A stretch of DNA of 64,000 nucleotides from Eumeta japonica (GCA_005406025.1 BGZK01001012.1:163575-227574); one strand, 5' to 3'; shown: positions 1-12,771, numbered from the stretch's first letter. Made by a program: numbers and translations. The notes: generated by a model not told the origin, from the sequence alone.

Positions 1-1249
1 ACGTATAGTAATTAAATTACTACTAGCGTAGGTAAAAATACCAGTGAAACTTTCTTATATTTCACGTAAGCTTTTAAATAATTTACTAGAAATAATTCTG
101 GTCACTCCGTAACGTCGACACTTGTTACTGAGTATATTCAAAGTTCCTATGGCGAGAATACATTTCAATTTTTTCACGGCACACTTTCAATTAAAATTTT
201 AAAAATCTATTTGTGATCGAACGACTGAATAATGTTGGTAATTGTGAATGTAAAGTAAATAAATTATTCTTTTAATATCTTCTTAAGTGAGTTAGGAGCA
301 TGATTTATGTGACTGCGACCTGTGAACCGACAGACACACGTACGTGGTAAGATTATAAGGTTTCTTAGATAAGCTACGAATCTTTAGAACGTGGACAAAG
401 CGGCAAAACGTTTTGCGGCACTCTTTGATAGCTTTAAGCGGTACAGTACACGGCACGCGCCCTATTTAGCGTGGCATAGATCCTTATTTAGTATTATAAA
501 CATGAAACTGTGTGTGTAGGTTTATCCTTCTTTCAGGCCCCAACAGACCAACACATCGAGGTGTGCTTTCTTGCAAAAACATCTCGCTAAAAAGACATTA
601 TTGGCATATCAGTATCAAAATGACGCAGAATAAGTATTCGTTTATGGCATAGACTAGCTTTTCGTCCGCGGCTTAGTCCGTATGGGCATAAAATGTGTTC
701 CTTCATCTTTTATGTTGAAGACCTTTTTATTAAAACCAAGTTCTGCTCATCTTTCCATTCCGTCCCGGCCCTAGCTCTCAATTCTGCTCCCCGTTCTGCT
801 TTCGGTTCCGACGCCGCTCACGGTTTCAATTTGTAGGAAACCAGGACAAATGCTAATGTAAAATAAAATGTAAACTCTATTACTCTGAGATAGTGCAGCT
901 TTCTATGTGTGAAATATGTTTTTATGTTTTACATAGCCCCAATAACCCCTCAAGGATAACTATTTTTCCTGGCATCCTTTTCAAATAAAAATAAAGTTTA
1001 TAATTTACTTCAAGTTAAGCTGTATCCATATATGAAAACTGTATTAAAATCCGTTCAATAATTTAAGACATGTCCGCAAACAGACAGACAGATATAAAAT
1101 TTATTACCTTTTTTATTATTTTTCAGTTTTTTAAATATACGAATTTTTGGAAATCTTAATTTTAAATAGTGGGAAGTTAAAAAATATTCTGCCATACAAC
1201 TCTATATCGTAGTTAATAATTCAACTGTAAGCATCAGTTTTTGGTCTCA
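1..1249. other. AT-rich non-coding stretch with one 6-bp-periodic patch
   Basis: I see no supportable gene here. Around 757-835 a C/G-richer patch reads like a degenerate hexamer series (runs of TTCTGCT, TTCGGTTCC, GACGCCGCTC). It resembles the tracts at 22.74 and 28.04 kb and is probably a short copy of that dispersed repeat. Around 1040-1100 a 'CAGACAGACAGA' motif recalls the GACGGACAGAC end of the dispersed repeat described at 1250. Confidence 0.4.
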
Positions 1250-2450
1250 CTTTTTAAGGTTTCATACCTCTGAATAAAAAATGGAACCCTATAAGATCAT
1301 TCGTTTGTCTGTTTGTCCATCTGTCACGGAATTTTTTTTTTATTCTACTGGACAGATTGAGTTGACACCTGGGCTTATATGTGTGTATATCTGTCTGTGA
1401 CCCAAGCATGGACGTGAAAATGAGTCGCTTTTGGGGGGTAAGTTAGAAAATGAAAAAAAATGTATTTCAAACAATATTATATGACGCACGAAAGCGCTTA
1501 TTATGAGGTTCAAAAAACATTTTTATGATATTTCTTCAAGTAAAAAATCTTGTAATTATTTCAGAAAAGAGATGAAAATGGATCATTCCCACATTATCTC
1601 CAAAACTACTGCATCTAAAATCTTACGGAAAAATATACAAAAATTCGTTCTTTACTTATAGATTGTAAGTAAACCTACAAGATGTCTATATTTTGTTTCG
1701 TTTTGGTTCATTTTAATATCCAGTACAAACTGACATTCGCTAAGTACGTATCATTTTATTGCACGACTCATAATGCGAAGCATTAAGGAAGTGCTCTACG
1801 AACGAATAATTTTTTTTCCTCAATTTCGTAACTTTTTTCATCAATAACACGATTAATAATTCATGTAATTTTATTAACCTGTGCACTATTTGATAGATAA
1901 TTTAATGAAGATTAATTCTATCACTGGTTCAAATCGATTTAACATAATACAATTAGAAAAAACTATCAAAATAGTCAAAAGAAATTTCCTGTCAATCAAC
2001 ACTTTTTCGTTCCGGACACGATAGCGAGCGTAAAAATTCACTAATTTGATCCATTTTTTTTTTTAATAGCTTGAGATCCACTGTCCGGAGATTGGTATTG
2101 AAAATGGTTAACTTGATTTGTGTCGTTTAATAGTTATTAACAAAAAACGAATGAACATTATGAGTCGTGCACTTTTGGATTTTCCAAATATTTATAACAT
2201 ACGAGTATAAACGATCCGCATACGATGTATATCTCAGAAATAATACTAAATTATTTTCTTTTATTTTTGCTCTATTGTAAAAGCAGTAATATGTCCAAGC
2301 ATCGAACTTGTGATAATAGTGCTAAATTAAGCAAACAATAAATGAAAACGGCTAACAATCCATAAGTAAATTAATTAAAATGAACACAAATCCATTGTGC
2401 TTTTACGGAACCCTCGGTGCGTGAGACTGACTCACCGGTTTGTTTTTTTA
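1250..2450 (+). repeat. Dispersed GGAACCCT-type repeat, probably interrupted
   Basis: The left part (1250-1330) has a TTTCATACCTCTG / GGAACCCTATAAGATC / GTTTGTCTGTTTGTCC order. The right part (2400-2450) has ACGGAACCCTCGGTGCGTGAG followed by CACCGGTTTG. I recognise these as the two ends of a very common lepidopteran dispersed repeat. The distance between them is longer than I would expect, and an internal inverted-repeat pair (1760-1775 and 2156-2171) suggests a small element inserted inside. Family assignment is from memory of the repeat style, not a search. Confidence 0.45.
1760..2171. mobile_element. Candidate MITE with 16-bp terminal inverted repeats
   Basis: TGCACGACTCATAATG at 1760-1775 returns as its exact reverse complement at 2156-2171, bounding about 412 bp of non-coding AT-rich sequence. 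The position inside the GGAACCCT-type repeat fits a nested insertion. I could not define a convincing target-site duplication. Chance is unlikely for a perfect 16-mer in inverted orientation at this distance, but AT-rich DNA lowers that bar. Confidence 0.4.
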
Positions 2451-2639
2451 TTCAAACAAATTTCGTATTTTGAGATCCACAAAAACTACCCTCTAGATTT
2501 TGATTTATTTTGTGCTGTTAAAATATGTGACAAAATGGCAATATGTTTTGAATTTACTGACTCAAAAACTTGATTTCTCACAGCCCCAAGGGATTATTGT
2601 CCCAAATTATTTGTTATTAATTTAAATTTCGTACCTTCA

Positions 2640-2750
2640 ATGTCCCTGAAAAAAAAAAGTTATTAAACAAACAACCGTCAGACGGACAAACGGATGACGA
2701 AGTAATCCTGTAAGGGTTCCTTTGAGGAAGAGAACCCTCTAAAACTGATT
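2640..2750. repeat. Second fragment of the GGAACCCT/GACGGACA repeat
   Basis: GTCAGACGGACAAACGGATG followed by TGTAAGGGTTCCTTTGAGG and GAGAACCCTC is the same signature as the repeat ending at 2450. It looks like a 3' fragment. No coding capacity. The open frame that begins at 2782 just downstream is low-complexity (a poly-F/L run from T-rich DNA) and is not called. Confidence 0.45.
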
Positions 2751-3589
2751 CGCATTAAGCGGTAACGCGGCGTGCGATCTGGTGAGTACACAGGCTTCTT
2801 TAAGATTTTCATCACAAATACATCCTTCCAATATTGACTCTAATTCTACCCCGTCGCGGTCCACCCCTATGAAAATCGATTTGTTAATAAAAATAGAACA
2901 TACCACAAATCATTGCTTTTACAGCATTCCGTTTTCATTAGTTCGACCCTCGCGGACCGACCGCGGCCTTGTCCGTACTGTTTTGCTATTATTATTTTTT
3001 TTCTTTTTCTTATTATATTTCTTTTTTTTTGTCAAAGGGCAACTTTCGTTATACACTTTTCTGCGTTCGCGTAATAAAAGATATTTTCATGTGAACCGCA
3101 ATCTCGTATCGAATTCATAAGGGTTTATTGTGCTTTGATTATTCTAGTTGATTTAAAATAATCTAACAGTCCTCGTGTTTGACTTTGATGAAATGAGGAT
3201 TGGAAATCTTCGACGCGTGACTGAATGAGATGAACAAATGAGATGACAATGAGATCAATGGGCAGGGTCACTGAGAAGATTGGATACAACATATCTTCAG
3301 AGAAAAAAGTTATAAGACACTGCTTTACTTTTTAAACTTGTCCCCATGGAAGTATAAAAAATATAAAAAGTTAACAACATATCGCATAATTTATACTAAA
3401 AATTGAATACTTACATCGGATCATAGATATATTAAAATTACTTTTTAGTTAAGAATTTCATTTTTGTTATTAAGTATTTGCCGTTTTGTCGATATGGGAG
3501 ACATTATGTCATGCAGATCAAAAGGTCAGGGAAAACAATGACTTCGAGATCATCTATTAGGTATAAATAAATTTAAATAAACCTCATCA

Positions 3590-3685
3590 GCTATTTTACC
3601 CGTAGCCAAGTTTGAGCCTGGCACCTTCTGATTTTAAAGGCAATGGCTTTTAACCACTCAACCACTGCTACTCTCTTCACCGTTT
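3590..3685 (-). mobile_element. tRNA-derived SINE relic
   Basis: Read on the minus strand, a GTGGTTGAGTGGTTAAAAGC segment resembles a tRNA D-arm/A-box, and GGCTCAAACTTGG about 35 nt downstream resembles a B-box. The spacing is that of a tRNA head. The acceptor stem does not close as in a functional tRNA, so I call it a SINE head rather than a tRNA gene. The downstream body is not clear. Confidence 0.4.
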
Positions 3686-3689
3686 AGTT

Positions 3690-4130
3690 ACATAAGCAGC
3701 GCGAATTGAGAAGTTTGAAAATGCTGTACTAAAATATTAATTTAAGATATTAGTACGATATATAATCAACTGTACAGAGTAACTGAAAATCGAAGTTCGA
3801 TTTAAGATTCACATATTAATAAATTATATTAATCCGCATACGAGGTGGTAATACTCACGCCCCCTACATCAATGCCCTGGATGTGCATTAAATTTAGCAG
3901 AATTTATTTTTCATTTCTATTATTCAATTTTAACAACTTTTTTATGTTCTTATGGTTTCCAAAAATGTGTACTACAACAGTATACACGATCTGTAAAAAT
4001 TTAGTTTCACTAACACATGATTTGTGAGATAGGGGCTTGTATCAGGCATCGTGGGATCAGTAATAGTGATTAGTTTTATAGCTGTCGGATGAAGGAAAAA
4101 AGCCAAGTAATTCGGAATTATTAAATTTGC
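3690..4130. other. AT-rich stretch, nothing supported
   Basis: No gene, repeat or RNA structure I can support. Short open frames here have no compositional or motif support. Confidence 0.3.
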
Positions 4131-4430
4131 CACAATGCAATAAAGCACCACAGACGAGCGCACTTGGAATCGAACTCGGCCACGTATTTGGGTTGCGCGC
4201 GCCCGTTTTTCTCCACCTCCGTTTCCAAAGCGGCCTCTGCCGTCTTACTTTTCAATTACTAATGTTATTTATCCCGCAAGGCTCCAATAGTATCGTATTT
4301 TTCCGCGGCTCTACATTCCTTAGGGCCGCGGCGCGCGCGCCCCCCGGCGGCACGTAGCGCCCGGGGCGCGCGGGCGGGGCGCGCGGGGCGGGGCGCGGCC
4401 TCCAGCATTAATCAAGCCGGCTCGGATTCC
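4130..4430. other. GC-rich CpG island with G-quadruplex-prone run
   Basis: The sequence switches abruptly from AT-rich to very CpG-rich. At 4363-4393 there are five G-runs of three or four on the plus strand, separated by 1- or 5-nt loops, which satisfies the usual G-quadruplex rule. At about 4150-4165 the minus strand has a B-box-like GAGTTCGATTCC, possibly a SINE fragment. The island could be a promoter or exon remnant of a host gene, but no splice-bounded exon is evident. Confidence 0.4.
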
Positions 4431-5830
4431 ACCGCGTAATACTCACATCAAAAGGTTGGGGAAATAAGATTATTCGTACTTACGTCGCGACGACGCATCT
4501 AAATAATATTTTTCCCCGCATTACCCAGTGAATATTGCGAATGTAATGGGGGCGGACGGGGTGTGCGGAAAGTTTTATATAAACATTTTTTTTCCCTTCC
4601 GAGTTCTATAATTAAGTGTTTACGCAGGTTCAGAATATTTATACACATTTATATATCAAATACCGTTTCTTTTTTGATGTCAATAAATTACAGTATTCTG
4701 GAAGTCTATGAAACCGAGCGTCTTCCTTGCGACTTCTTTCATACACTTTAAATTATACGACAATTTTTTTCGTCGAATCGCAATCATTTTTTCTGTATCC
4801 TTGTTTTCTTATTTACAACTAGCTGTTGGCCGCGACTGCGTTTGCGTGGCGGTTATGAAACATAACAAGGTTTTAAAAAGACAAAAAGAAACTTTCCTTG
4901 ATTTCTTCGTTGCCTTTCATAATCCATAGAAAATCTTAGATGTCAATTCACAGGGACTTCTTCTAGGCCACAATATTTACAGCAAGATTTCTTACTTTTT
5001 TTCAACTTTATTGATAAAAAAAAATAAAAAGGTTATGGATAGTTGTACTTAATTTTTTTCGGTAACACTAGAACTATCAAAAAATCTAACGGTAGGTAGT
5101 GCCACGGGTTCCTTTTGGATTCGAGGATACCTGCACATGAGCAGCCTTTTCAGGGTACACGCAGTCCGCGTCTATAAGAATAAAAGCATACAAACTTAAT
5201 ACCGAGTCTCCATCGACCAAAATTGTCAACTTTAATGTTTTTAACACATTTTGGTAACAATAGTTGCTGAAATCACCTGCTCTACCCAACAAAAATTGTA
5301 AACAAATGTCAGCAACCGTGCTTCAGTCTTTGACAATAAACATCAAAAGAATACGCTTGTTGCAGACATTTATTCGCTATGTAGATACGCTTACAGTCGG
5401 TAACATCAGTTGGAAACAGAAACATGTCACGCGGACGAACGAATTAATCGATACGTTAATTGATCTATACCAGATACGAAATATGCTATGGGGCTCAAAT
5501 GAAACAAATTATAAAAAATATTCATTATTTTAGGCTGCAAGTGTTGCGCAAAAGTTTCTGCAAAAAAAAACCTCCGTTTCTTTCAACGTAAAATAATAAA
5601 TACTGCCTGCACAATATCGTCGTCGTTTGAAGACATTTTGCTCGGGAGATATCTTGTTAACAACTGAAATATTGCCCAAATTGTCGGCGACTCGGTGTGG
5701 ATGCAAATGAAACAAAAGTTGATGATTTTCTGGAGAATTGCAAACGTCGGAAACACTGAAATTGTTAACAATTTTATGGAAACATGCCTTAACAATAACT
5801 TATTTAGGACATATATACACTAGATGTATA
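4431..5830. other. Non-coding stretch without recognisable features
   Basis: AT-rich with homopolymer tracts. Short overlapping frames on both strands look like chance. I see no repeat boundary or RNA gene. Confidence 0.3.
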
Positions 5831-5834
5831 CATG

Positions 5835-6450
5835 AAGCGGTATGTAACTCGCGGCCACGAGGGCGCGGAACGCAGGGCCGCCCGGGAATACAAGCGCGCG
5901 CGCTGGTCGGACGGCAAACGCTTAACGGACCGTTCGCCATTCGGCAACTGTCAGGTTCGGCGGCAACGGGCCACAACAACGGAAGCGCCGTTGACAAGGG
6001 GCGAGGCCGTGAAAACGGCACGATTCTCAGGCCGGCGGCGATGGGCGACAAGAACAGAAGCGTCGGCGACGAAGGCGCGCCCGTAGAGACGGCACGAGGT
6101 TCAGGCCGGCGGCGATGGGCGACAAAGAACAGAAGCGTCTGCGACGAGGGCGCGCCCGTAGAGACGGCACGAGGTTCAGGCCGGCGGCGATGGGCGACAA
6201 GAACAGAAGCGTCTGCGACGAGGGCGCGCCCGTAGAGACGGCACGAGGTTCAGGCCGGCGGCGATGGGCGACAAGAACAGAAGCGTCGGCGGCGAGGCCA
6301 AGAAAGGCGCTACGGGCCGCGAACTCGGCACCCAGATGCGGCGTCTCGGACGTGTTGAAGCCGAAGCGGTGTATCAAGGGAGGACGTCCAGCGCCGCCGA
6401 CGTCCGCTGAGCAAAAGAGCGGACGGCGACCCGTGAGCAGCGCATCCCGA
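5835..6450. other. GC-rich island of unknown origin
   Basis: About 600 bp of strongly GC-rich sequence in AT-rich surroundings. It contains the 74-bp tandem repeat described separately. Open frames exist in several registers on both strands because stop codons are rare at this composition, not because of coding constraint. It might be the 5' region of a non-LTR element or a CpG island with a tandem expansion. I do not recognise any protein. Confidence 0.4.
6031..6300. repeat. 74-bp GC-rich tandem repeat, about 3.7 copies
   Basis: Units start with GCCGGCGGCGATGGGCGACA at 6031, 6105, 6180 and 6254. The steps are 74, 75 (one extra A at the second copy) and 74 bp, and the unit includes GTAGAGACGGCACGAGGTTC. 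A degenerate partial unit precedes at about 5990-6030. Because 74 is not a multiple of three, the same peptides appear in rotating frames. This argues that the open frames across it are repeat artefacts. Confidence 0.85.
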
Positions 6451-8880
6451 CTGAAAAATACGTATACCCGCGATGGTATTCAAACTCAAAATTTAATTTT
6501 AACTACCTCTTAAATTTAAAGACAAACTTTACGTTTGTTGAGGGGCGGACAGGAGGGTGTGGCCGAAAGCCATCGAGGTTGCTACTGTTCGCTCTAAGTT
6601 AATTTAATATAATAAAAACTGTTACAGTAGACATCGTTTGTATACATCTATTTAATAAGTATTTCAAATTAATGGGAGGGAAAAATTTGCATTTGCTCTC
6701 TGTCTAACCCTTAGATAATATAACGTGATAAATTGTGTCTTAAATTAAACAGTAGATTATTGCTAATAAAAGAAAAAAGTTTTATTAAAATCTATCCATA
6801 AACTTTTGAGTGATTCTTGAACAAACAAACAGACGAATGTACAAATAAAAATGCAGACAAACAAAAAATTTAAGAGGATCTGTATTGAAGTTTGTATTAT
6901 TTATATAGTACACACTGTACATACCGCTTACTCTTATAAAAAAAATAATATACAGTTTTGGCTTCTATAAGATTTTATTTACATGTATAGAAGATATGAG
7001 AAATACGTAACTATTCAAATAAATGTAGTTACGAAATAAACGTTTGGACTGTGTTCAAATAAATAGCAATTTTAATCGATACAATAATAGTTTTGTAGAT
7101 CTAAAAATAAACACGTGTCCGCGTCCCGCCCAACTCGGCCGACCCACAGCACGCCCGCTGCGAGGATCTGCGCGGAGGGGTATTGCGTCACTCTGCTCGC
7201 GCTAATCCGATACGCCTCGGGAGCCTTATTGGCAACTTGTCGTGCCATTGTTATAAGAATACATGCGTATCGAAATTTTCACTACTAACCATCATACTGT
7301 TTAGTATTATGTCTTTCTGTACCATACTTCGAGTTTCCGTCTTTTAAACTTTCCGAGATAATCACCTGTGACACATAGACAGATACATGTATAGCAAAGA
7401 AAAGTCGGTCGGTCTGTGGTGAATACATTTCGTAATTGTTGTGAACATTTGATTATTATTCACATAAAATTTCAATTTAACAGAGCATTCTTCGATGAGT
7501 GAATAGAGCGCAAGCTACTTACGTTCAAGCCTCTCGATTCGAATGAAAGATTGCGTGAGGGCGCTCCTCCGCAACGGCGTGATAGCAAAACATAATCTTA
7601 GTTTTCGACTCGCACACGAAAATGTGGGGGAAAACAATATTCCCTCTTGATTTTTATAAATTTTAGAAATGTTACGGTTAAAAAATACCTTTATATAAAA
7701 TACGAGCACAGCAGAACCGACAATGTTGAATAATATTTTAAATTATCACGGTTTTCAAAATTCTTTTATCGCTTGTAACACCGCAACGTATAAAGTGTTA
7801 TATCGATGCTGTCTAGTTTATTTCTAAGAATGTTGTACGGATCCTTTGGTGTGCGGTGTTAACTCGCACTTCAATAATTTTTTCCCTTTACGACATCTTA
7901 ACAAAGTAAATACGTTTTCTCATTTGAAAGATATGAACTGACAATAAAATGTTAATCTTACACTATCACAATAGCACAAAAATTAAATTTAGAAAATGCT
8001 TAATCAAAACTATAGGAATCAAAGAACAGTGACCGGGAGGGTACAAGCTACATCAGCTTGATTTCGGAACGACAGCCATGAGACAGAAATGCAGAAATGC
8101 ACAGACCAGCAGGAGATTATCTACATGCAACGTGCATCCTTGCATTATTCGTAGATTGGTGCACCTATGTAATGAATTTAGTAAATCCTACTTTTCGGCT
8201 GTAAAGCCTACTCGGGTGCTATTTCAAACCTGCTACTCCTATTGCAATATATAACACACATACAAACTATAAACCTACTTTATGGTTTGTATAGATGTTA
8301 TCTATATACTTTATACACATATTTATCTGTAGTTATCTCGCCGTTTTTATCGCGTATTATATTATTTAATCTAGTTTAAGTATTTTGCTACCATATATAA
8401 ATATAAATGTCAAGTAAACAGAAGTAAAATTCCACTGCGATGTGTTAATGGCAAAGGTTTTATCGAGTTATTCGTTTATAGAAATTCTGTTTATAACATT
8501 TTCAAGATTTGCAAATCGTTATTCATTTTAATAATATAGAGAATAATCACATTTATTATTATAATAAAAACAAAATAAATTATACAGTATGTTTATTAAG
8601 GTAAAAAATATTTTTTAGCTTAATGCTTTTTATTAAAACGCATTGAATTAAAGTTGCAGTTTCTTTTAAATTATGTGATGACTAACACTACAACTAAAAA
8701 AATGTTTTGAAAAGCTTCAGTCGTTTCGAGAATAGGCCCTTCAGGGCCTGAGGGCCTACTTTCATCCTTGCTCAAAATGAGAGATAGCACCAATTGTTTT
8801 TGTATATAGTATAACTTAACTCTTCATGATCTTCTAACACGCTCTTCTAACGGTAATTATTCAAAATAAGGTGAAACACA
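6451..8880. other. Mostly AT-rich stretch with one short GC-richer patch
   Basis: No supportable gene. A GC-richer patch at about 7105-7220 has no coding or repeat signature I recognise. Around 6815-6850 a CAAACAGACGAATG motif may be another eroded end of the dispersed GGAACCCT repeat. Confidence 0.3.
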
Positions 8881-8904
8881 AAAAAACCATTCATATGTCA
8901 GACA

Positions 8905-9010
8905 TACGAATATCCGAATATACATACGGATATCCGTATGTATATCCGAATATCCGGATATACATATACAATACAATATACAATTGTATGTATATTGTAT
9001 ATACATACAA
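8905..9010. repeat. Nested ATATCCG palindromes
   Basis: 8918-8945 is a perfect 28-bp palindrome centred on GGATATCC. It extends with a few mismatches through flanking GAATATCCG units, and a second set of ATACAATATAC/GTATATTGTAT inverted repeats lies at about 8968-9010. The open frame across this region encodes a repetitive YTYGYPYVYP-like peptide purely as a by-product of the palindrome. It could fold into a cruciform or be a MITE terminus. Confidence 0.7.
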
Positions 9011-12000
9011 TATCATATCAATCGAAATATGTTCCTTGCAGTCAAAATATGAACATAGCCTATGCGTCTATATACATTTTAAAATTCAATTCTACGAAAT
9101 ATATTGCATTTATTTTATTTAAAGATTTTATTAATTCAAAACTTCTGTATGCGCGAATTGAGAATATGTGCTGAAATCTATATTCAGACCTATCGTGACG
9201 TTGAGTAGTATGCATCTAAAATCTATTAAGTTCGTTTATGAAGTTTCCACATTTATAAATTGAATTTTGGTTTCATCACCAAATCAGAAATGTTTAAATT
9301 TCAAATGGTCAGTATTCGAAAACGTTAATTTCACACGTAAATCTTTAATACATTTATTAATAATTTAATCATTGTTTTATTAATAACTAATTATGTGTAC
9401 AATTTTGCCCATGTGAAAATAGAATAAAATCCTATCCTAATTTTTTTAAACCTTGTTTTATATATTTTTTATATTAAACCATCTCTAAATAAACTAGTTT
9501 GTTAGCATCTTTTTTGCAAATATATCTTACTACATTTATGAAGAAATGTTATTTGTAGCGAGCTAGATTTTTTCAATTGGTGCTCTAGTACTGTGGAAGC
9601 CTAACCAAAGACCATCTGCATTTGAATGGTATAACATAATGAATGAATCATTAGAGTTTTGTACAAAAGTAGGCTTTCAATTCACTTTTTTTTCGGGTCG
9701 TTATGTGACATTTTGTGGTATTCTTTTTCTTTCTTACATTTCTTATTCGGTAGCTACTGCAAATGTTCTATGACCCTCCAGTTAGGACCTTCAATTTTAT
9801 GTAATCTCATAAAATTTATTCTACATTTTTTATAATTTTTTACTTTGTTTTAGTTTTCTCTTAATAAGGTGTAAAAATATACGTATGCGTATTAATAAAT
9901 TTTACATACAGTATTAAGTTTAAGTTAATTTAAGTAGATCCAAATTGTAAGCACGTAAAACCGACTACCTTGCATAAAACATATAATAAGGAAATACAAA
10001 AATAAAAGGAGACGTACATAGTAGCAGGAAAAGAGCATTCAAGTATTCTGAGCTGTCACACAAAGTTCGACACCTTCGCACCCGACGACATTCGAATGTG
10101 ACACATTCTTTGACAATAGAAATAACTCTTCATCTGCTCATCGCACCGCGGCGCATGAGTCCCGCTCCCGCTCACCGGCGCGCGCCGAGCGGCCGAGCGA
10201 CACCCGCACAAAACTTGGGGCGCGAACAAAAAGCGCCGCGCCGGCGCTGCCTTGGCGGGGTTCCATTTCCATTAACGATATTTAGCTAAGTATTCGCTTC
10301 TGAAACTCTTCGACCATTAACTTCCGCCCCGCCCGTTTTTTCCCGCAGTCGGCTAACTAACTTTTTCCGCGTCCCGGCGCGCTGTTTCGCGCCGTGGAGT
10401 ATCACGTGAGTTACGGCCGGCGCTCGTGGAGCGCGCCCGGTGCCAACTATTTATTGCCGGTCTTAAACTTACACTTTTCAACCCTTCAATTTTAGCCCTT
10501 TATAGTACACGTCGAACTTTTATACGCTCCGTTTAGGATATTTTATATTTGGATTAATACATACAACGCATCTACACTAACCATTAGATTGCCTTTACAT
10601 AGAGTTTTCATTGTTAATACGTGCAACTCACTTCGTATGACCGCAACCTTAATGCATGAAACGTCTTTCACCTGTCACTAATATGATCGCATTCAGTATC
10701 AGTTAGATTGTTTGGATATAGCGTTGATTTCGAGAGTTTTTTTTACAATATTCTTAAATTACCTTTTACAGTGTCCATAAGACGTTACTAGTACAAGTAC
10801 ACCTTACGAAGACCGTATTAGACACATTTGTTAAAATTAATACCAAGATTACTGCTGATGATTGTAGCTGCTTTTTTTTGTTTTTTTTTTCTGTACGACA
10901 GAAGAATCTTTTTTGGTTCGCCTATAATTTTGAAAAGAAGTAAATCATTGAAACATCTCACCACGTAATGCATTGTCTACAATATTTGATCATACGCACT
11001 TCCTTTGTTCGCGCAATAAAAAACGACGCAGCGACGGTAAACTTTTTGTCAACCGACGGTGATTTCAGTTTTAATAAGTATACATAACCTTACCTAGGGG
11101 ATAAAACGGTGCCTTTGGACGCAGGAAGCTTACATATATTCAATTAGAACTCATTGAATGCTTTTCTTTCGTTCACTTTACTGGTTTAGGATATATTTTA
11201 GTACTCATACCGCGGACATGTTGTTAACATGTTAGTTGACTACACAGGGTTGCGAATTCATTTATGGGATACTGTGTGCGAATATTCAATAAGATTCCTG
11301 AGGATATACAAAATTTTGCCTTATACGATATTAAAGTCTTTATTGAGCAAACACCGCACAAAAGGCTATTATACAATCTATGAATATTTTGAGGGTAAAT
11401 GGACATAACGAACTCGACTTCTTAGTTTATTTTTCTAGCAATAGTTTAATACATGATTGTGTTTCTATGTAATTTTGGTTTGAAAAAGCTATCCTCAAAT
11501 TTCGTACTCGTTTGTCTTGAGGATTAATTGCCTAACGAACGAGTTTTAATTTAAGCAAAAAAAAAGTGGTAACAGAAAAAACTGTAAATTATTTAAATGT
11601 CTCGACTTATTCCTAGTGTTATATTATAATCTATTAAATAAAGATATTTTGAATTTGAATTTGATATCGACCCTTTTTACCGCACCTGATGCGTTTACCG
11701 CACCTTGTCCGTTATGCCCACTAATGTATTAAAGTTTTTGCTTTAACACGTCGTAGAGCTGTTCCATATTTCTTTGAATATAGCGCCTTTATTTTGAAAC
11801 GACTTAATGAACATAAATGCTAATTAAACATAAAATAATCAAGGTATGTTTTTATTAATCATTCGCTAGATAAAGGGAGTACTGCGAAATAGCGGTGTCA
11901 GATTTCAGTGATACCTTCTACGGCGTAGGTTAAACTAATAACTAATTTAAGTATTGAGCATTAAAAAAAAACTGTACATTCAAAAACGATCCCGTTTCAC

Positions 12001-12430
12001 CTTCTCATCTACCATCGGCCACTATAATTTAATACCGTTTGAAAAGCGCTCAAAACTCTGAAATTTGCCCCCGGCCCGCGCCGCCGGCTGAGGTCCGCCG
12101 GCCCCTGACGCGCCCGACCTGAATTTCGTTTGTAATTAGAGACTTCACGAGCACCGTTTAATGAATTACCTTATCCTGAAAGGGACGCGGCGAATTCTGT
12201 GAAGCGATCCTTTACGTTTCGTTAAAATATGTCGATGTGAAATCGGACCATTATTTGGGAATCCGCTTTTCGCCGCTTCTCGTGAGTGCGCGTTACATCG
12301 CTTATCATAAAAAAAAATTATGAAGGGTCGGGACGTGAATATTTTAGAGAGTGATGTTTTGTAATTTTTGAGAGAATCTAATGAATCTCGTACTTTATTA
12401 AAATAAAAAAAAAGTCTCAATCAAATCAAA
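9011..12430. other. Long non-coding stretch with a GC-rich patch and a possible LINE tail
   Basis: A GC-rich patch at about 10145-10260 and another at 10325-10445 look like CpG-rich islands without a clear exon. At 11630-11665 the sequence AATAAAGATATTTTGAATTT followed by GAATTTGAT resembles the A-rich hexamer tail of a LINE or SINE on the plus strand, with no recognisable body upstream. I see no other supportable feature. Confidence 0.35.
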
Positions 12431-12439
12431 ATATCGCAC

Positions 12440-12690
12440 TATAACACATTTTGAATTTGCGATATGACCTGAGGCCGCCCGCACCGGCCAAGTGCGGGCT
12501 GGGGGCTGCTAAAGACCGTTGTAACCAATAGGGTGACAAGGTGCTGGACATGCGACAACCTCCGTTCCATGACATGCGGTTGATGTGACTCACATTAAAA
12601 TCTCATTGGTCAAATTGCCTCAGTCAGGATCAAATGCGATATCTTCTTGTTTTAATGCGCGCCTCTAACCACTAGACAACTGTTGTTCTT
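12440..12690 (-). mobile_element. tRNA-derived SINE, minus strand
   Basis: On the minus strand the head at about 12690-12610 reads TTGTCTAGTGGTTAGAGGCG (A-box-like), then GCATTTGATCCTGAC (B-box-like), with tRNA-like spacing. The following 170 bp to about 12460 forms a GC-richer body ending near CAGCCCCCAGCCCGCACTTG. It is related in architecture, not obviously in sequence, to the SINEs at 24.3 and 26.9 kb. Confidence 0.55.
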
Positions 12691-12771
12691 TATTTTTCTT
12701 GTTTCAAAATTTTCATAATTAAAAACAATACAGTTTTAAACAAAAAATATTAAAACAGCCAATTTTCCAAC

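Noticed and set aside
2782..3120. 112-residue open frame
   Set aside because: Its C-terminal half is a poly-Phe/Leu run from T-rich DNA. There is no promoter, domain or splice context.
5738..6513. Several overlapping long open frames on both strands
   Set aside because: They lie in GC-rich DNA with a 74-bp tandem repeat. Stops are rare in every register, the same peptide shifts frame between copies, and no domain is visible.
8871..9174. Tyr-rich open frames
   Set aside because: They are translations of the ATATCCG palindromes and AT-rich inverted repeats.
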